Assembly (NCBI RefSeq): GCF_014653945.1
Contig: NZ_BNAU01000001.1
Coordinates: forward strand, 558,001 to 622,000
Length of the DNA: 64,000 bases
Reading direction: 5' to 3'
DNA from: Amycolatopsis deserti
GTDB taxonomy: Bacteria > Actinomycetota > Actinomycetes > Mycobacteriales > Pseudonocardiaceae
The translations under genes and the position numbers were made by a program. Every line of letters starts with the position of its first letter. The first letter of the stretch is position 1. Of the stretch, positions 49,790-58,612 are shown in pieces. The notes below the pieces were generated by a model. The model worked only from the letters and a program-made list of their open reading frames with translations. It was not told the origin of the DNA and did no database searches.

Positions 49790-51001
49790 ATGAGCGATCT
49801 CAACCGAAGGCGAGCACTGTCGCTGGGCGTCGCACTCGGACTGGCCGGCGCGGCGAGCGCCACCGCCCCGGCGTGGGCGTGGTCCCCGGCGAGCTCGGTC
49901 GCCGGCACCGGCTCGGGCGCCGACCCGTGGTGGGTCTGGGACGACGAGGTGGACACCCTGGTCGCCGGGCTCTTGGCCGCCGGCCGGATCCCCGCGGTCA
50001 ACACGGCGCTGGCGTCGTGGGTGAACAACCGCGACCCGCTGCCGTCCGGCCTGCCCGCCGAACTGTCGGCCTACCTGCGGAAGGTCAACCGGTTGCCGTC
50101 CTGGGCCGACCCGGTCAAGCTGCGCCGCGCCGCGGACTTCAACCGGCGCAAGGACACCTACCTGTTCATGCTGTACGGCCTGGGCAGCGGCATCATGAGC
50201 ACGGTGATCCCGCGCGAGGCCAAGTCGGTGTACTGGTCCGCGGGCGGCGCCGACATGAAGGACCGCGCGGCCAAGACGTTCACCTTCGGCTACGACCTCA
50301 GCGACCTCGACGCGTTCGAGCCGTCGGGCCAGTTCGTGGTCACCGCCAACAAGACGCGCCTGGTGCACGCCGCGGTGCGGCACCTGCTGCCGCAGTCGCC
50401 GCACTGGACGGCGGTCGCCGACGAGCGGATCCCGATCAGCAACGGCGACATCCTGATCACCTTCCACAGCCTGGGCACCTTCGTGCACCGCAAGCTGATC
50501 GAGTGGAAGGTCCCGATGTCGGCCGCCGACGAGGAGGCCTTCCTGCACTCCTGGCAGGTCGCCATCCACCTGCTCGGGGTGCGGGAGGAGTTCATCCCGA
50601 AGACCTGGGCCGACGCGGACGCGCAGTCCGCGCAGGTGCTCACCCCGCTGCTCGCGCCGACGTTCGAGGGCCACGAGCTGGCCGAGGACCTGCTCGGCCT
50701 GACCGCGCAGGTCGACCTCGGCGTCACGCGCGGCTTCCTCAACGAGTTCGTGCGGTACGTGCTCAGCGACGAGATCGGCGACTGGCTGAACCTTCGCCGC
50801 GACTACGCCGCGGCCGGCCTGATCCGCGCCGGGTGGCCGGCCTACATCGCCTTCCGCGAGGGGCTGCTGCCGGTCGCCCCCGCCGGGTTCTACCTGTTCG
50901 ACCAGTTCGTCCGCGCGCTGGCGATGCTGTTCCTGAACAACGGCAGATCCCCGGTGACGACCCCGATCACCATCCCCACCGGGAACCGGCCCGGGTCGTG
51001 A
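49790..51001 (+). CDS. lcp: Latex clearing protein (rubber oxygenase), DUF2236 family
   Basis: A 403-aa exported b-type haem dioxygenase that cleaves poly(cis-1,4-isoprene) into oligo-isoprenoid aldehydes/ketones. The N-terminus is a Tat signal (NRRRALSLGVALGLAGAASA, then APAWA cleavage). The conserved block is K188-T-R190-LVH193AAVRH198LLPQSPHW, with more His at 226, 233, 253 and 260, in a spacing like that of the Streptomyces K30 Lcp haem-site residues. The convergent OxiAB-like hydroxylase and divergent TetR reproduce known lcp neighbourhoods. A related MpaB/DUF2236 oxygenase with another substrate cannot be fully excluded. Confidence 0.83.
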   Translation: MSDLNRRRALSLGVALGLAGAASATAPAWAWSPASSVAGTGSGADPWWVWDDEVDTLVAGLLAAGRIPAVNTALASWVNNRDPLPSGLPAELSAYLRKVNRLPSWADPVKLRRAADFNRRKDTYLFMLYGLGSGIMSTVIPREAKSVYWSAGGADMKDRAAKTFTFGYDLSDLDAFEPSGQFVVTANKTRLVHAAVRHLLPQSPHWTAVADERIPISNGDILITFHSLGTFVHRKLIEWKVPMSAADEEAFLHSWQVAIHLLGVREEFIPKTWADADAQSAQVLTPLLAPTFEGHELAEDLLGLTAQVDLGVTRGFLNEFVRYVLSDEIGDWLNLRRDYAAAGLIRAGWPAYIAFREGLLPVAPAGFYLFDQFVRALAMLFLNNGRSPVTTPITIPTGNRPGS

Positions 51002-51005
51002 ACCC

Positions 51006-51036
51006 CCGTGGGGCGGCCCGGCGGACCGCCCCACGG
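51006..51036. terminator. Hairpin between convergent lcp and the molybdenum hydroxylase operon
   Basis: CCGTGGGGCGG (51006-51016) pairs perfectly with CCGCCCCACGG (51026-51036) around a 9-base loop. It fills the 41-bp space between the two stop codons and can serve both directions. Confidence 0.7.
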
Positions 51037-51042
51037 CGCCGG

Positions 51043-53214
51043 TCAGTCCAGCAGGTCCTCGATCCGGATCGGGATGTGCCGGACCCGGATGCCGGTGGCG
51101 TTGTGGATGGCGTTGGCGACCGCCGCGGCCACGCCCACGGTGCCGATCTCGCCGAGGCCCCGCGCGCCGAGGTCGTTGTGCAGCGTGTCCGGGTACTCCA
51201 CGAAGTGCACGTCGATGTCCGGGATGTCGGCGTTGACCGGGATCAGGTAGCCGGCGAGGTCGGCGTTGGCGAGCCGCCCGCCGGCCTCCACCTCGAAGCC
51301 CTCGTGCAGCGCCGCCGACACGCCCCAGATCATGCCGCCCTCGAGCTGGCTGCGCGCCGCCCGCTCGTTGATGATCCGGCCGCCGTCGAAGACCCCGAGC
51401 ATGCGCGACACGCGGGCCTCGCGCGTGAGGCGGTGCACGCGAACCTCCACGAACTGCGCGCCGAACGAGCTGAACGAGTGCTTGGTCAACTCCTCGCCGG
51501 GCGCCGACGAGCCGACCGCCGTCAGGCTGGGGCGGCCCACCGCGCGCAGCACCTCGCCGAAGGTCATCGACCGGCCCTCGCCGTGGACGCGGCCGTCGGC
51601 GTAGGTGACCTCCTCGCCGGCGAACGGGGCGCCCGGGGCGGAGGCCACCGCGAGCAGCTCGTCGATCACCTGGGACGCGCCGGCCATGATCGCGGTGCCC
51701 GCGCTGGCCGTGGCGGTCGAGCCTCCGGACATCCCGCCGGGCGGCAGCGCCGAGTCGCCAAGGCGCGGCGTGATCCGCCCGGGCGCGATGTCCAGCGATT
51801 CCGCGCCCACCAGGGACAGCACGGTCAGCAGGCCGGTCCCGGGGTCCGCCCCGCTGGTCTGGATGTCGGCGGTGTCGTCCGCGTTGAGGGTGACCCCGAC
51901 TGAGGCGGGGAACCGGAGCGCGGGGAACATCGCCACGGCCATGCCCATGCCGACGAGCCAGTCGCCGTCGGTGCGTCCCCGCGGCCTGCGTTCGGCCCAT
52001 CCGAACCGCTCCGCGCCGATGCGGAAGCACTCGTCCAGGTGCTTGCTCGACCACTGCAGGTCCCGGCCGGGCGGTGCGAGCGAGTTGTTCCGCCGCCGCA
52101 GCTCGATCGGGTCCATGCCGAGCGCGTCGGCCAGCTCGTCCATCGCGCTCTCCAGCGCGAACGACCCGGGCGCCTCGCCGGGCGCGCGCATGAACGTGGT
52201 CGGCGGGAGGTGCAGCGGCACGATCCGCTGGCTGATCGACAAATTCCGCGTCGCGTACCACTCGCGGGACGTGCCGTGCGAGGTCGGCTCGACGAACGAC
52301 CGGGCGGGATCGGTGCCGCACCACGAGTCGTGCCGCAGCGCGACGAGCGTGCCGTCCCGTTCCGCGCCCAGCGTGATCCGCTGCACCGTCGCCGCCCGGC
52401 CCGCCGTCGCCGTGAACACCTGCTCCCGCGTGAGCGCCGCCTTCACCGGCCTGCCCAGCGCGCGGGACGCGGCGGCCGCCAGGAACGCCGGCGCCGAGGT
52501 GCGGGCCTTGCCGCCGAACGCGCCGCCCACGAACGGGTTCACGGCCCGCACCGCCGACGGGTCCAGCCCCAGCGCCGTGGCCAGCTCCACGGCCTGCAGG
52601 TTGGCGGCCTGGTTTCCACTGTAGACGGTGAGCGCGCCGTCGGCCCACACCGCGACGGCCGAGTGCGGCTCCATCGGGGTGTGGTGCTGCGCTGCCGTGC
52701 GGTAGGTCGCGTCGACGACCACCGGGCTGGCGGCGAACGCGTCCTCGATCGAGGTGACACCGTCCTCGAGCACCGTGAGCGTCGGCGGAGCGTCCACGTG
52801 CCCGGGCGCGGCCTCGATGGCGGTGTCCAGCCCGTCTTCCAGCGACGTCAGCGCGGGCAGCTCGCGGTAGGCGACCTCGACCAGCGCGGCGGCGTCCCGC
52901 GCCTGTTCGAACGTCTCCGCCACGACGAAGCCGATCGGCTGGCCGACGTAGGTGACCTCGGTGTCGCGCAGGGGAACCCACGTCTCGCCGAACATCGGCG
53001 TGATCACCGGGTTCAGCACGAGCGGGTCGAACGGCGAGTACACCCCGAGCACGCCCGGGGCGCTCTTCGCCGCGGTGACGTCCATGCTCTCGATCTCGCC
53101 GTGCGCGATCGTGCTGACCACGACGTAGCCGTACACCATGCCGGGGAAGTTGTGGTCCAGCGCGTACTTCGCGCCACCGGTGACCTTCAGCGGCGCGTCC
53201 AGCCGTGCGGGCAT
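51043..53214 (-). CDS. Molybdenum hydroxylase (xanthine dehydrogenase family), large subunit; OxiB-like
   Basis: A 723-aa catalytic subunit. Molybdopterin-binding segments include GGAFGGKARTSAPAF and FMRAPGEAPGSFALE, and the catalytic Glu689 is in RGLGEIGTVG. It hydroxylates aldehydes or N-heterocycles. In Streptomyces K30, oxiAB beside lcp are thought to oxidise the aldehydes formed from rubber. The ATG at 53214 overlaps the preceding stop by one base (TGATG). It is convergent with lcp. Confidence 0.88.
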   Translation of the reverse strand: MPARLDAPLKVTGGAKYALDHNFPGMVYGYVVVSTIAHGEIESMDVTAAKSAPGVLGVYSPFDPLVLNPVITPMFGETWVPLRDTEVTYVGQPIGFVVAETFEQARDAAALVEVAYRELPALTSLEDGLDTAIEAAPGHVDAPPTLTVLEDGVTSIEDAFAASPVVVDATYRTAAQHHTPMEPHSAVAVWADGALTVYSGNQAANLQAVELATALGLDPSAVRAVNPFVGGAFGGKARTSAPAFLAAAASRALGRPVKAALTREQVFTATAGRAATVQRITLGAERDGTLVALRHDSWCGTDPARSFVEPTSHGTSREWYATRNLSISQRIVPLHLPPTTFMRAPGEAPGSFALESAMDELADALGMDPIELRRRNNSLAPPGRDLQWSSKHLDECFRIGAERFGWAERRPRGRTDGDWLVGMGMAVAMFPALRFPASVGVTLNADDTADIQTSGADPGTGLLTVLSLVGAESLDIAPGRITPRLGDSALPPGGMSGGSTATASAGTAIMAGASQVIDELLAVASAPGAPFAGEEVTYADGRVHGEGRSMTFGEVLRAVGRPSLTAVGSSAPGEELTKHSFSSFGAQFVEVRVHRLTREARVSRMLGVFDGGRIINERAARSQLEGGMIWGVSAALHEGFEVEAGGRLANADLAGYLIPVNADIPDIDVHFVEYPDTLHNDLGARGLGEIGTVGVAAAVANAIHNATGIRVRHIPIRIEDLLD

Positions 53215-54173
53215 CAGCGGCTCCCCTCGGTGACTTCGAGCAGGGCGCGGACGATCGTCCGCGGCAACAGGGACAGCTTGAAAGCGTTGTCCGCCAGCGG
53301 CTTCGCGCCCTCGACCGCGAGCGCGGCCGCGGCCGTGAAGGACTCCTCCGTGGCGGGTTTCCCGCGCAGCGCCGCCTCGACGGCGGTGAGCCGCCACGGC
53401 ACGGTGGCCACCCCGCCGGCCGCCACCCGGGCGTCGGCGACGACCCCGTCCCGCACGTCCACGGCGACCGCGGCCGAGCACAGCGCGAACTCGTAGGACT
53501 GCCGGTCGCGCACCTTGACGTAGGTGGACCGCGCGGCCCAGTCCAGCCGCGGCACGACGACCTCGGTGATCAGCTCGCCGGGCCGCAGATCGTGTTCGGC
53601 CTGCGGGGTGTCGCCGGGCGTGCGGTAGAAGTCGGTGAGCGCGACGACGCGCTCGCCGCCGGGCCCGGCCAGCCGGACCGAGGCGTCCAGCGCGACGAGC
53701 GCGACCGCCACGTCGCTGGCGTGCGTGGCGACGCACGCCTCGCTCGTGCCGAGCACCGCGTGCATCCGGTTCGCGCCGGTGATCGCGGGACAGCCGCTGC
53801 CCGGGTCGCGGCGGTTGCACGGGGTGGACACATCCCGGAAGTACGTGCACCGCGTCCGCTGCATCAGGTTGCCGCCGATGCTCGCCATGTTGCGCAGCTG
53901 CTGGGACGCGCTGAGCAGCAACGCGCGCGAGATCGCCGGGTACACACCGGGGTGCGCGGCGATGTCGGCCATCCGCTCCAGCGCGCCGATCCGCAGCCCG
54001 TCGCCGGTGTCGATGCCGCGCAACGGCAGCCCGTTGATGTCCAGCACCTGCCGCGGGGTCAGGACGTCGAGCTTCATCAGGTCGACCAGCGTGGTGCCGC
54101 CGGCCAGGAAGGTGCCGGAAGTGCCCAGCGCGTCGGCGACGGTCGCCGGGGCGGTCAGCTCAAAGGGTCGCAT
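53214..54173 (-). CDS. Molybdenum hydroxylase, FAD-binding (medium) subunit
   Basis: A 319-aa protein of the CoxM/XdhB type: FAD motifs FLAGGTTLVDLMKL near residue 20 and the NMASIGGNLMQRTRC segment near residue 98. It carries electrons from the molybdenum/iron-sulphur subunits to the acceptor. The start overlaps the end of the small-subunit gene by 14 bp. Its presence makes this a three-subunit enzyme, unlike the two-subunit OxiAB described for Streptomyces. Confidence 0.88.
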   Translation of the reverse strand: MRPFELTAPATVADALGTSGTFLAGGTTLVDLMKLDVLTPRQVLDINGLPLRGIDTGDGLRIGALERMADIAAHPGVYPAISRALLLSASQQLRNMASIGGNLMQRTRCTYFRDVSTPCNRRDPGSGCPAITGANRMHAVLGTSEACVATHASDVAVALVALDASVRLAGPGGERVVALTDFYRTPGDTPQAEHDLRPGELITEVVVPRLDWAARSTYVKVRDRQSYEFALCSAAVAVDVRDGVVADARVAAGGVATVPWRLTAVEAALRGKPATEESFTAAAALAVEGAKPLADNAFKLSLLPRTIVRALLEVTEGSR

Positions 54174-54612
54174 CGGCCCTCCTCGCGCGCTCCACGGCCC
54201 GGACGATGTTCGGGTACGCCGAGCAGCGGCAGAGGTTGCCCGACATGAACTCCCGGACGTCCTCGACGTCCTGTTCGACGGCGGCCACCGCGGACATGAT
54301 CTGCCCGGGCGTGCAGAAGCCGCACTGCAGCGCGTCCTGCTCGGCGAAGGCCCGCTGCACGGGGTGCGGTCCGTCCCCTGTGGACAGTCCTTCCACGGTG
54401 GTGACCGGCTCGGTCACGGTGGCGGCGAGCGTGAGGCAGGACAGCACGGGCCGTCCGCCGACGTGCACCGTGCAGGCGCCGCACTGGCCGCGGTCGCAGC
54501 CCTTCTTGGGACCGGTGATGCCGAGCCGTTCGCGCAGCGCGTCCAGCAGCGTCACCCCGGGGTCGATGCTCAGGTCGGCGGGGTCGCCGTTCACTTCGAG
54601 TGAGATGTCCAC
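54160..54612 (-). CDS. Molybdenum hydroxylase, [2Fe-2S] small subunit; OxiA-like
   Basis: A 150-aa protein with two iron-sulphur domains. The plant-ferredoxin-type cluster is GCDRGQCGACTVHV with a later LSC, and the C-terminal cluster is QCGFCTPGQ plus GNLCRCSAYPNIV. No signal peptide is visible, so the enzyme is cytoplasmic. It is the first gene of the small / medium / large operon. Its promoter region is shared with a divergent TetR gene and holds two matched palindromes. Confidence 0.92.
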   Translation of the reverse strand: MDISLEVNGDPADLSIDPGVTLLDALRERLGITGPKKGCDRGQCGACTVHVGGRPVLSCLTLAATVTEPVTTVEGLSTGDGPHPVQRAFAEQDALQCGFCTPGQIMSAVAAVEQDVEDVREFMSGNLCRCSAYPNIVRAVERARRADATL

Positions 54613-54656
54613 GGAAAACTCTTCCCTGAGAGCGTGGTGGGGCCGGGAAACCGGAT

Positions 54657-54706
54657 CGGATACTTATCCGCTAGAGCTGCGGTCGACGGTATCGGATTAC
54701 AATCCG
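54657..54706. promoter_or_regulatory. Two copies of a palindromic operator, CGGAT-N4-ATCCG
   Basis: CGGATACTTATCCG (54657-54670) and CGGATTACAATCCG (54693-54706) are both perfect 6-2-6 palindromes sharing TCGGAT....ATCCGC, with centres 36 bp apart. They lie between the [2Fe-2S] subunit start (54612) and the TetR start (54785), positioned to control both. Confidence 0.65.
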
Positions 54707-54784
54707 CTTCGCAACGAACAGTACTCCCGGAGCTGCTCCAAGTGACCGGGTTACGGTGGTCCGGCACCAGGAGAGGGAGGCGCC

Positions 54785-55354
54785 ATGACGACGGGTTCGG
54801 TCAGCCCACGGCGTGCCGACACCCGGCGCAACCACGAGCGCATCCTCGCCGTCGCAGCGCGGACCCTCGCCGAGACGGGCGAGGTGTCGTTCAACGCGAT
54901 CGCGAAACGGGCCGGGGTCGGGGTGGGCACGGTGTACCGGCACTTCCCGGCACCGGCGGACTTGATCCTGGCGGTGTACGACCGCGAGGTGCGGCACTTG
55001 GTGGATATCGTGCCGGAGCTGCTGGCGCGCACCGGCCCGGACGAAGCCTTCCGCACCTGGGCGACGGGCCACCTGGCGCCCTACATGATGACCAAGCGCG
55101 GCCTGGCGAAGGCACTGGCCGCGGCCACGGCGCAGCGCGGGACGCTGCCGGCCGGCGCCGTGCAGTCCATCAGGGAGGCGATGGACGCACTTCTGAAAGC
55201 GAACATCGAGGCAGGCCTGGTGCGGCCGGAGATCGACGGGGAGACCGTGATGCGCGGCCTGCTGGGCCTGCTCTACCTCGACCCGGATGGCGACTGGCAG
55301 CGGCAGAGCGCCGACCTGATCGACCTCGTGTGGCGCGGCATCCGCGCGGACTGA
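54785..55354 (+). CDS. TetR-family regulator of the molybdenum hydroxylase operon (inferred)
   Basis: A 189-aa regulator with an HTH at about residues 15-60 (VSFNAIAKRAGVGVGTVYRHFPAP) and a helical C-terminal domain. It is divergent from the three-subunit hydroxylase across 172 bp containing the duplicated palindrome, which is presumably its binding site. The ATG is preceded by GAGAGGGAGG. It separates control of the aldehyde-oxidation step from that of lcp, which has its own regulator. Confidence 0.86.
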   Translation: MTTGSVSPRRADTRRNHERILAVAARTLAETGEVSFNAIAKRAGVGVGTVYRHFPAPADLILAVYDREVRHLVDIVPELLARTGPDEAFRTWATGHLAPYMMTKRGLAKALAAATAQRGTLPAGAVQSIREAMDALLKANIEAGLVRPEIDGETVMRGLLGLLYLDPDGDWQRQSADLIDLVWRGIRAD

Positions 55355-55454
55355 CGCGTTTGTGTGAAAACCGGCCCGCGTAGGTGCCCCCGTCCTCTAA
55401 GGTTCACTGGCGGCCCGCGTCGAGCGGGTGTCCCTGGGGGAGAGGTGTCCACGC

Positions 55455-56768
55455 ATGCGGCGAACTCTGGCGACCGTCCTGTGCCTGCCGGTTCTGGTGA
55501 CGGCCGGCGCTTGTGGTGGTTCGGACGGTCCGGCGACGGGGCTGACCACCTCGGCCACCGCCGCGCCCGGATCCACGTCCGCCACGCCCGCGGCCAAGAC
55601 CGCTGACCCGCCGACGGCGTTCGACGTCGCCGGCGCCGTCGCGCTGCCCAGCACCGCGCTGCGCGCCAACGTGGCCGGCTCGGTGGTGTCGAAGTTCGCC
55701 GCCTTGCGCGACCGCACCGCCTACATCGTCACCCCGACGGAGCTGACCGCGGTGGACGTGCTGACCGGGCAGCAGAAGTGGACCGTCCCGATCGACGGCG
55801 AGCCCGGCGACCCGCACGGCCAGAGCGGGCCGTTCGTCAACCCGACCGGCCCGCGTCCACCCGTGGTCACCGGCGACCTGGCCGTCGCCGCCGTCCCGGT
55901 CGTCATCCCGGAGAAGGGCACGACCCCGGCCTCGGTCGCGTTGTCCGTCGTCGCCGCCGAGCCCGGCAAGGGCACCAAGAAGTGGCAGGTGGACGTCCCG
56001 GTGTCGGACGACCCCTACGCCGACGCCGGCAACGCGGTCACCCAGGTCGTCGCGGTCACCGGCGGCGCCGTGATCGCCAGCTACGGCAAGCAGGACGACC
56101 ACCTCACCGTCGCGCTCGACCCGGCCAGCGGACGGACCCTGTGGACCCGGCAGGACTACGAGGCCGGCAGCGTCCACGGCGACATCGTCGTCGGCACCGA
56201 CTACAACGTGCCCGAGAACTCCTCGATGACCCAGGCCACCGCCCTCGACGTGACCACCGGCGGGCAGAAGTGGGTCGCCGCGCGCGAATCCAGCCAGCTC
56301 ACGATGATCCCCGCCGACCCGGCGCTGGTCGTGGTCAACCGCACCGACTACGGCACCGGCCACCCGTTCCTGCTGTTCCTCGACCCCGCCACGGGTGCGG
56401 AGAAGGTCAAGCTCGAAGGCGAGGGCGGGTTCGGCTCGCGCGCCTACGGGGAATGCCTCTACGACGAGCAGTCCGTGCTGCTGTGCCAGCAGGACGACGT
56501 GCTCACCGGCTACGACGCCCGGACCGCGGCGAAGCTGTGGAGCCTGCCCGACGAGGCGGCCAACCGGGTCGCGCCCGGCAGCGTGACCGCCGCCTGGCAC
56601 GGCGCGGTCTACGGCACCACCGCCGGCGGTCAGCCCCTCGTGCTGGACGCCGCGACCGGCAAGGACCTGTCCACCGAACCCGGCGTCGTTCCGGTGCTCG
56701 TGAGCGAGTACGCCGGCATCGGCGTCGACGACGACGGCACGCCCACCGCGTATCCGGTCAAGGGCTGA
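55455..56768 (+). CDS. Probable lipoprotein with PQQ-like beta-propeller repeats
   Basis: A 437-aa exported protein. The signal MRRTLATVLCLPVLVTAGAC ends in a lipobox-like Cys20, followed by a Thr/Ser/Ala-rich linker and a propeller domain with repeated LDxxTGxxxW-like blades (VDVLTGQQKWTV, LDPASGRTLWTR, LDVTTGGQKWVA, YDARTAAKLWSL). Such proteins act as surface scaffolds or sensors; no enzymatic residues are claimed. An in-frame GTG 27 bp upstream is an alternative start. It stands alone after the TetR gene. Confidence 0.8.
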   Translation: MRRTLATVLCLPVLVTAGACGGSDGPATGLTTSATAAPGSTSATPAAKTADPPTAFDVAGAVALPSTALRANVAGSVVSKFAALRDRTAYIVTPTELTAVDVLTGQQKWTVPIDGEPGDPHGQSGPFVNPTGPRPPVVTGDLAVAAVPVVIPEKGTTPASVALSVVAAEPGKGTKKWQVDVPVSDDPYADAGNAVTQVVAVTGGAVIASYGKQDDHLTVALDPASGRTLWTRQDYEAGSVHGDIVVGTDYNVPENSSMTQATALDVTTGGQKWVAARESSQLTMIPADPALVVVNRTDYGTGHPFLLFLDPATGAEKVKLEGEGGFGSRAYGECLYDEQSVLLCQQDDVLTGYDARTAAKLWSLPDEAANRVAPGSVTAAWHGAVYGTTAGGQPLVLDAATGKDLSTEPGVVPVLVSEYAGIGVDDDGTPTAYPVKG

Positions 56769-56791
56769 GCACACCGGAAATCCCGGTGACG

Positions 56792-57646
56792 ATGGCCGTC
56801 GGGGAGTCCTACGTCGAGCGCCCGCCGTCGCCCGGTTTGGCGGGGGTGGTGCGCACGGTGTGGATCCAGCGCACGGGTGACGCGCCGTACGTGCAGCGGC
56901 ACTTGCCCACGGGCGGAGTCGAGATCCACTGCCCGCTCGGTGGCCGTCCGCGGCTGCTCGGTCCGCTCACCGGCCCGGAGATCGAGGTCATCCCGCCGCA
57001 CACGACCCTGGTCGGGGTGCGGTTCCGCCCGGGGACCGCGCCGCCGTTGCCGACGGCGCTCGACGACCTGGCCGACCGGCGGGTGAGCCTGGCCGAGCTG
57101 TGGGGACCGCGGGTGGACCGGCTCGTGGAGGCCATGGGCGGGACGCCGGAGCGCGCGCTGACGGTCCTGCGGGCCCACCTCCTGGCGGAGTTCCGCGCCG
57201 GGGGAGTGGATCCCCTGGTGCGTGCGGCCGCGTCGGCGCTGATGCCCTGGCGCCCGGTCGGCATCGACTCCCTCGCCGCGCACCTGGCGCTGTCCACCAG
57301 CCAGCTGCGGCGGCGCTGCCTGCGGGCGGTCGGCGTGGCACCCAAGGTGCTGCAGCGGACGTTGCGGTTCCAGGGGTTCCTCGCGCTCGCCCAGGCGGGA
57401 GCCACGGCGACGGGGAGGCGGGGCGCGGACGGCATGGCGGGCCTGGCGGTCGACGTGGGCTACGCCGACCAGGCGCACCTCAGCCGGGAATGCGTCCGCC
57501 TCACCGGTCTCACCCCGCGCGAACTCCTCGGCGGCGACGTCGAGCGCTGCGGGTGCGGCCACGACCACTCGGCGTCCTACCGGCCCTTCCTCGCCGGGCG
57601 CGGCCGTGCGCGATTCGTTCAAGACCCGGCGCCGCGCCGACCCTAG
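56792..57646 (+). CDS. AraC-family regulator
   Basis: A 284-aa regulator with an N-terminal domain of the DUF6597 type (RHLPTGGVEIHCPLGG; LVGVRFRPGTAPPL) and a C-terminal AraC double HTH (IDSLAAHLALSTSQLRRRCLRAVGV; VDVGYADQAHLSRECVRLTGLTPRELL). The last 25 residues are His/Cys-containing (CGCGHDH), a possible metal-binding tail that I cannot interpret further. The start is ATG 56792; GTG 56786 is possible. No obvious target is adjacent other than the epimerase gene downstream. Confidence 0.83.
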   Translation: MAVGESYVERPPSPGLAGVVRTVWIQRTGDAPYVQRHLPTGGVEIHCPLGGRPRLLGPLTGPEIEVIPPHTTLVGVRFRPGTAPPLPTALDDLADRRVSLAELWGPRVDRLVEAMGGTPERALTVLRAHLLAEFRAGGVDPLVRAAASALMPWRPVGIDSLAAHLALSTSQLRRRCLRAVGVAPKVLQRTLRFQGFLALAQAGATATGRRGADGMAGLAVDVGYADQAHLSRECVRLTGLTPRELLGGDVERCGCGHDHSASYRPFLAGRGRARFVQDPAPRRP

Positions 57647-57679
57647 TGTCGGTGCCGGGTTCGGCAGCGAAGGAGAGCG

Positions 57680-58600
57680 ATGAGCAAGGTCCTCGTCACC
57701 GGCGGGCTGGGCATGATCGGCGCCCACACCGCCCGCGCACTCGCCGACCTCGGACGGGACGTGGTCGTCACCGCGCACCGCCGGGCCGAGGTGCCGTCGT
57801 TCCTCGCCGGCGAGGTCGCCGTGGAATCCCTCGACGTCACCGACGCCGAGGCGTTCCTCGCCCTCGGCGGACGGCACGACATCGCCGACATCGTCCACCT
57901 CGCGGGCAGCATCCCCGGTGACGACCCGGTCGCCTTCTTCCGCACCGACACCACCGGTCTGCTCAACGCGCTGACCGCCGCCCGCGCGTGGGGCGTGCGC
58001 CGGTTCGCCGTCGCGAGCAGTCTCGGCGTCTACCTCGGGCGGCCCGAGATCCCGTGGCACGAGGACCTGGCGCTGCCCGCCGCCGAGGTGCCGCACCTGA
58101 TCATCGCGTTCAAGAAGGCCGTCGAGCCGCTCACCACGCACAGCCTGCGGGGCAGCGGCGTCCAGCCGGTGGTCCTGCGCATCGGGAGTGTCTGGGGGCC
58201 GCTGATGGACCCGGAGTCGCCGTTCAACCCGATCCCGCCGTACATCAGCGCGGTGCTCCGCGGTGAGCAGCCGCCGCCGCTGCACGCCGACGACGGCGGC
58301 GACAGCTGCTACGCACCCGACGCCGGGCGCGCGATCGCGTTGCTGATCACCGCGGAGACGCTGCGCCACGACACCTACAACGTGTCCCGGGGCCGGCCGT
58401 TCACCCACCGCGAGCTCGCCGGCGCCCTGGAGGCGATCAGCCCCGGCCTGCGGCTCGACCTGCGGCCCGGTGCGCGGAACGGCCCCGCCCCGTACCTGGA
58501 CATCACCCGGCTGACGCGGGACACCGGCTTCACGCCCGCGTTCGACGTCGCCGCCGCGGTCGCCGACTACGTCGCCTGGCGCGGCGGCAACCCCCGCTGA
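57680..58600 (+). CDS. NAD-dependent epimerase/dehydratase (extended SDR)
   Basis: A 306-aa nucleotide-sugar-epimerase-type protein: LVTGGLGMIGAHTARALADLG, DIVHLAGSIPGDDPV, AVASSLGVYLGR and VLRIGSVWGP. The usual YxxxK is not clearly present (LIIAFKKAVEPL occupies its place), so the chemistry may differ from classic epimerases. It starts after AAGGAGAG and is followed 12 bp later by a small flavin-binding protein gene. Confidence 0.8.
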   Translation: MSKVLVTGGLGMIGAHTARALADLGRDVVVTAHRRAEVPSFLAGEVAVESLDVTDAEAFLALGGRHDIADIVHLAGSIPGDDPVAFFRTDTTGLLNALTAARAWGVRRFAVASSLGVYLGRPEIPWHEDLALPAAEVPHLIIAFKKAVEPLTTHSLRGSGVQPVVLRIGSVWGPLMDPESPFNPIPPYISAVLRGEQPPPLHADDGGDSCYAPDAGRAIALLITAETLRHDTYNVSRGRPFTHRELAGALEAISPGLRLDLRPGARNGPAPYLDITRLTRDTGFTPAFDVAAAVADYVAWRGGNPR

Positions 58601-58612
58601 AGGAGAGTGCGA

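Noticed and set aside
49778..52981. A 1067-codon minus-strand frame across lcp and the molybdenum hydroxylase
   Set aside because: Low-complexity Arg/Gly/Ala translation lying over two well-recognised genes in other frames; a composition artefact.
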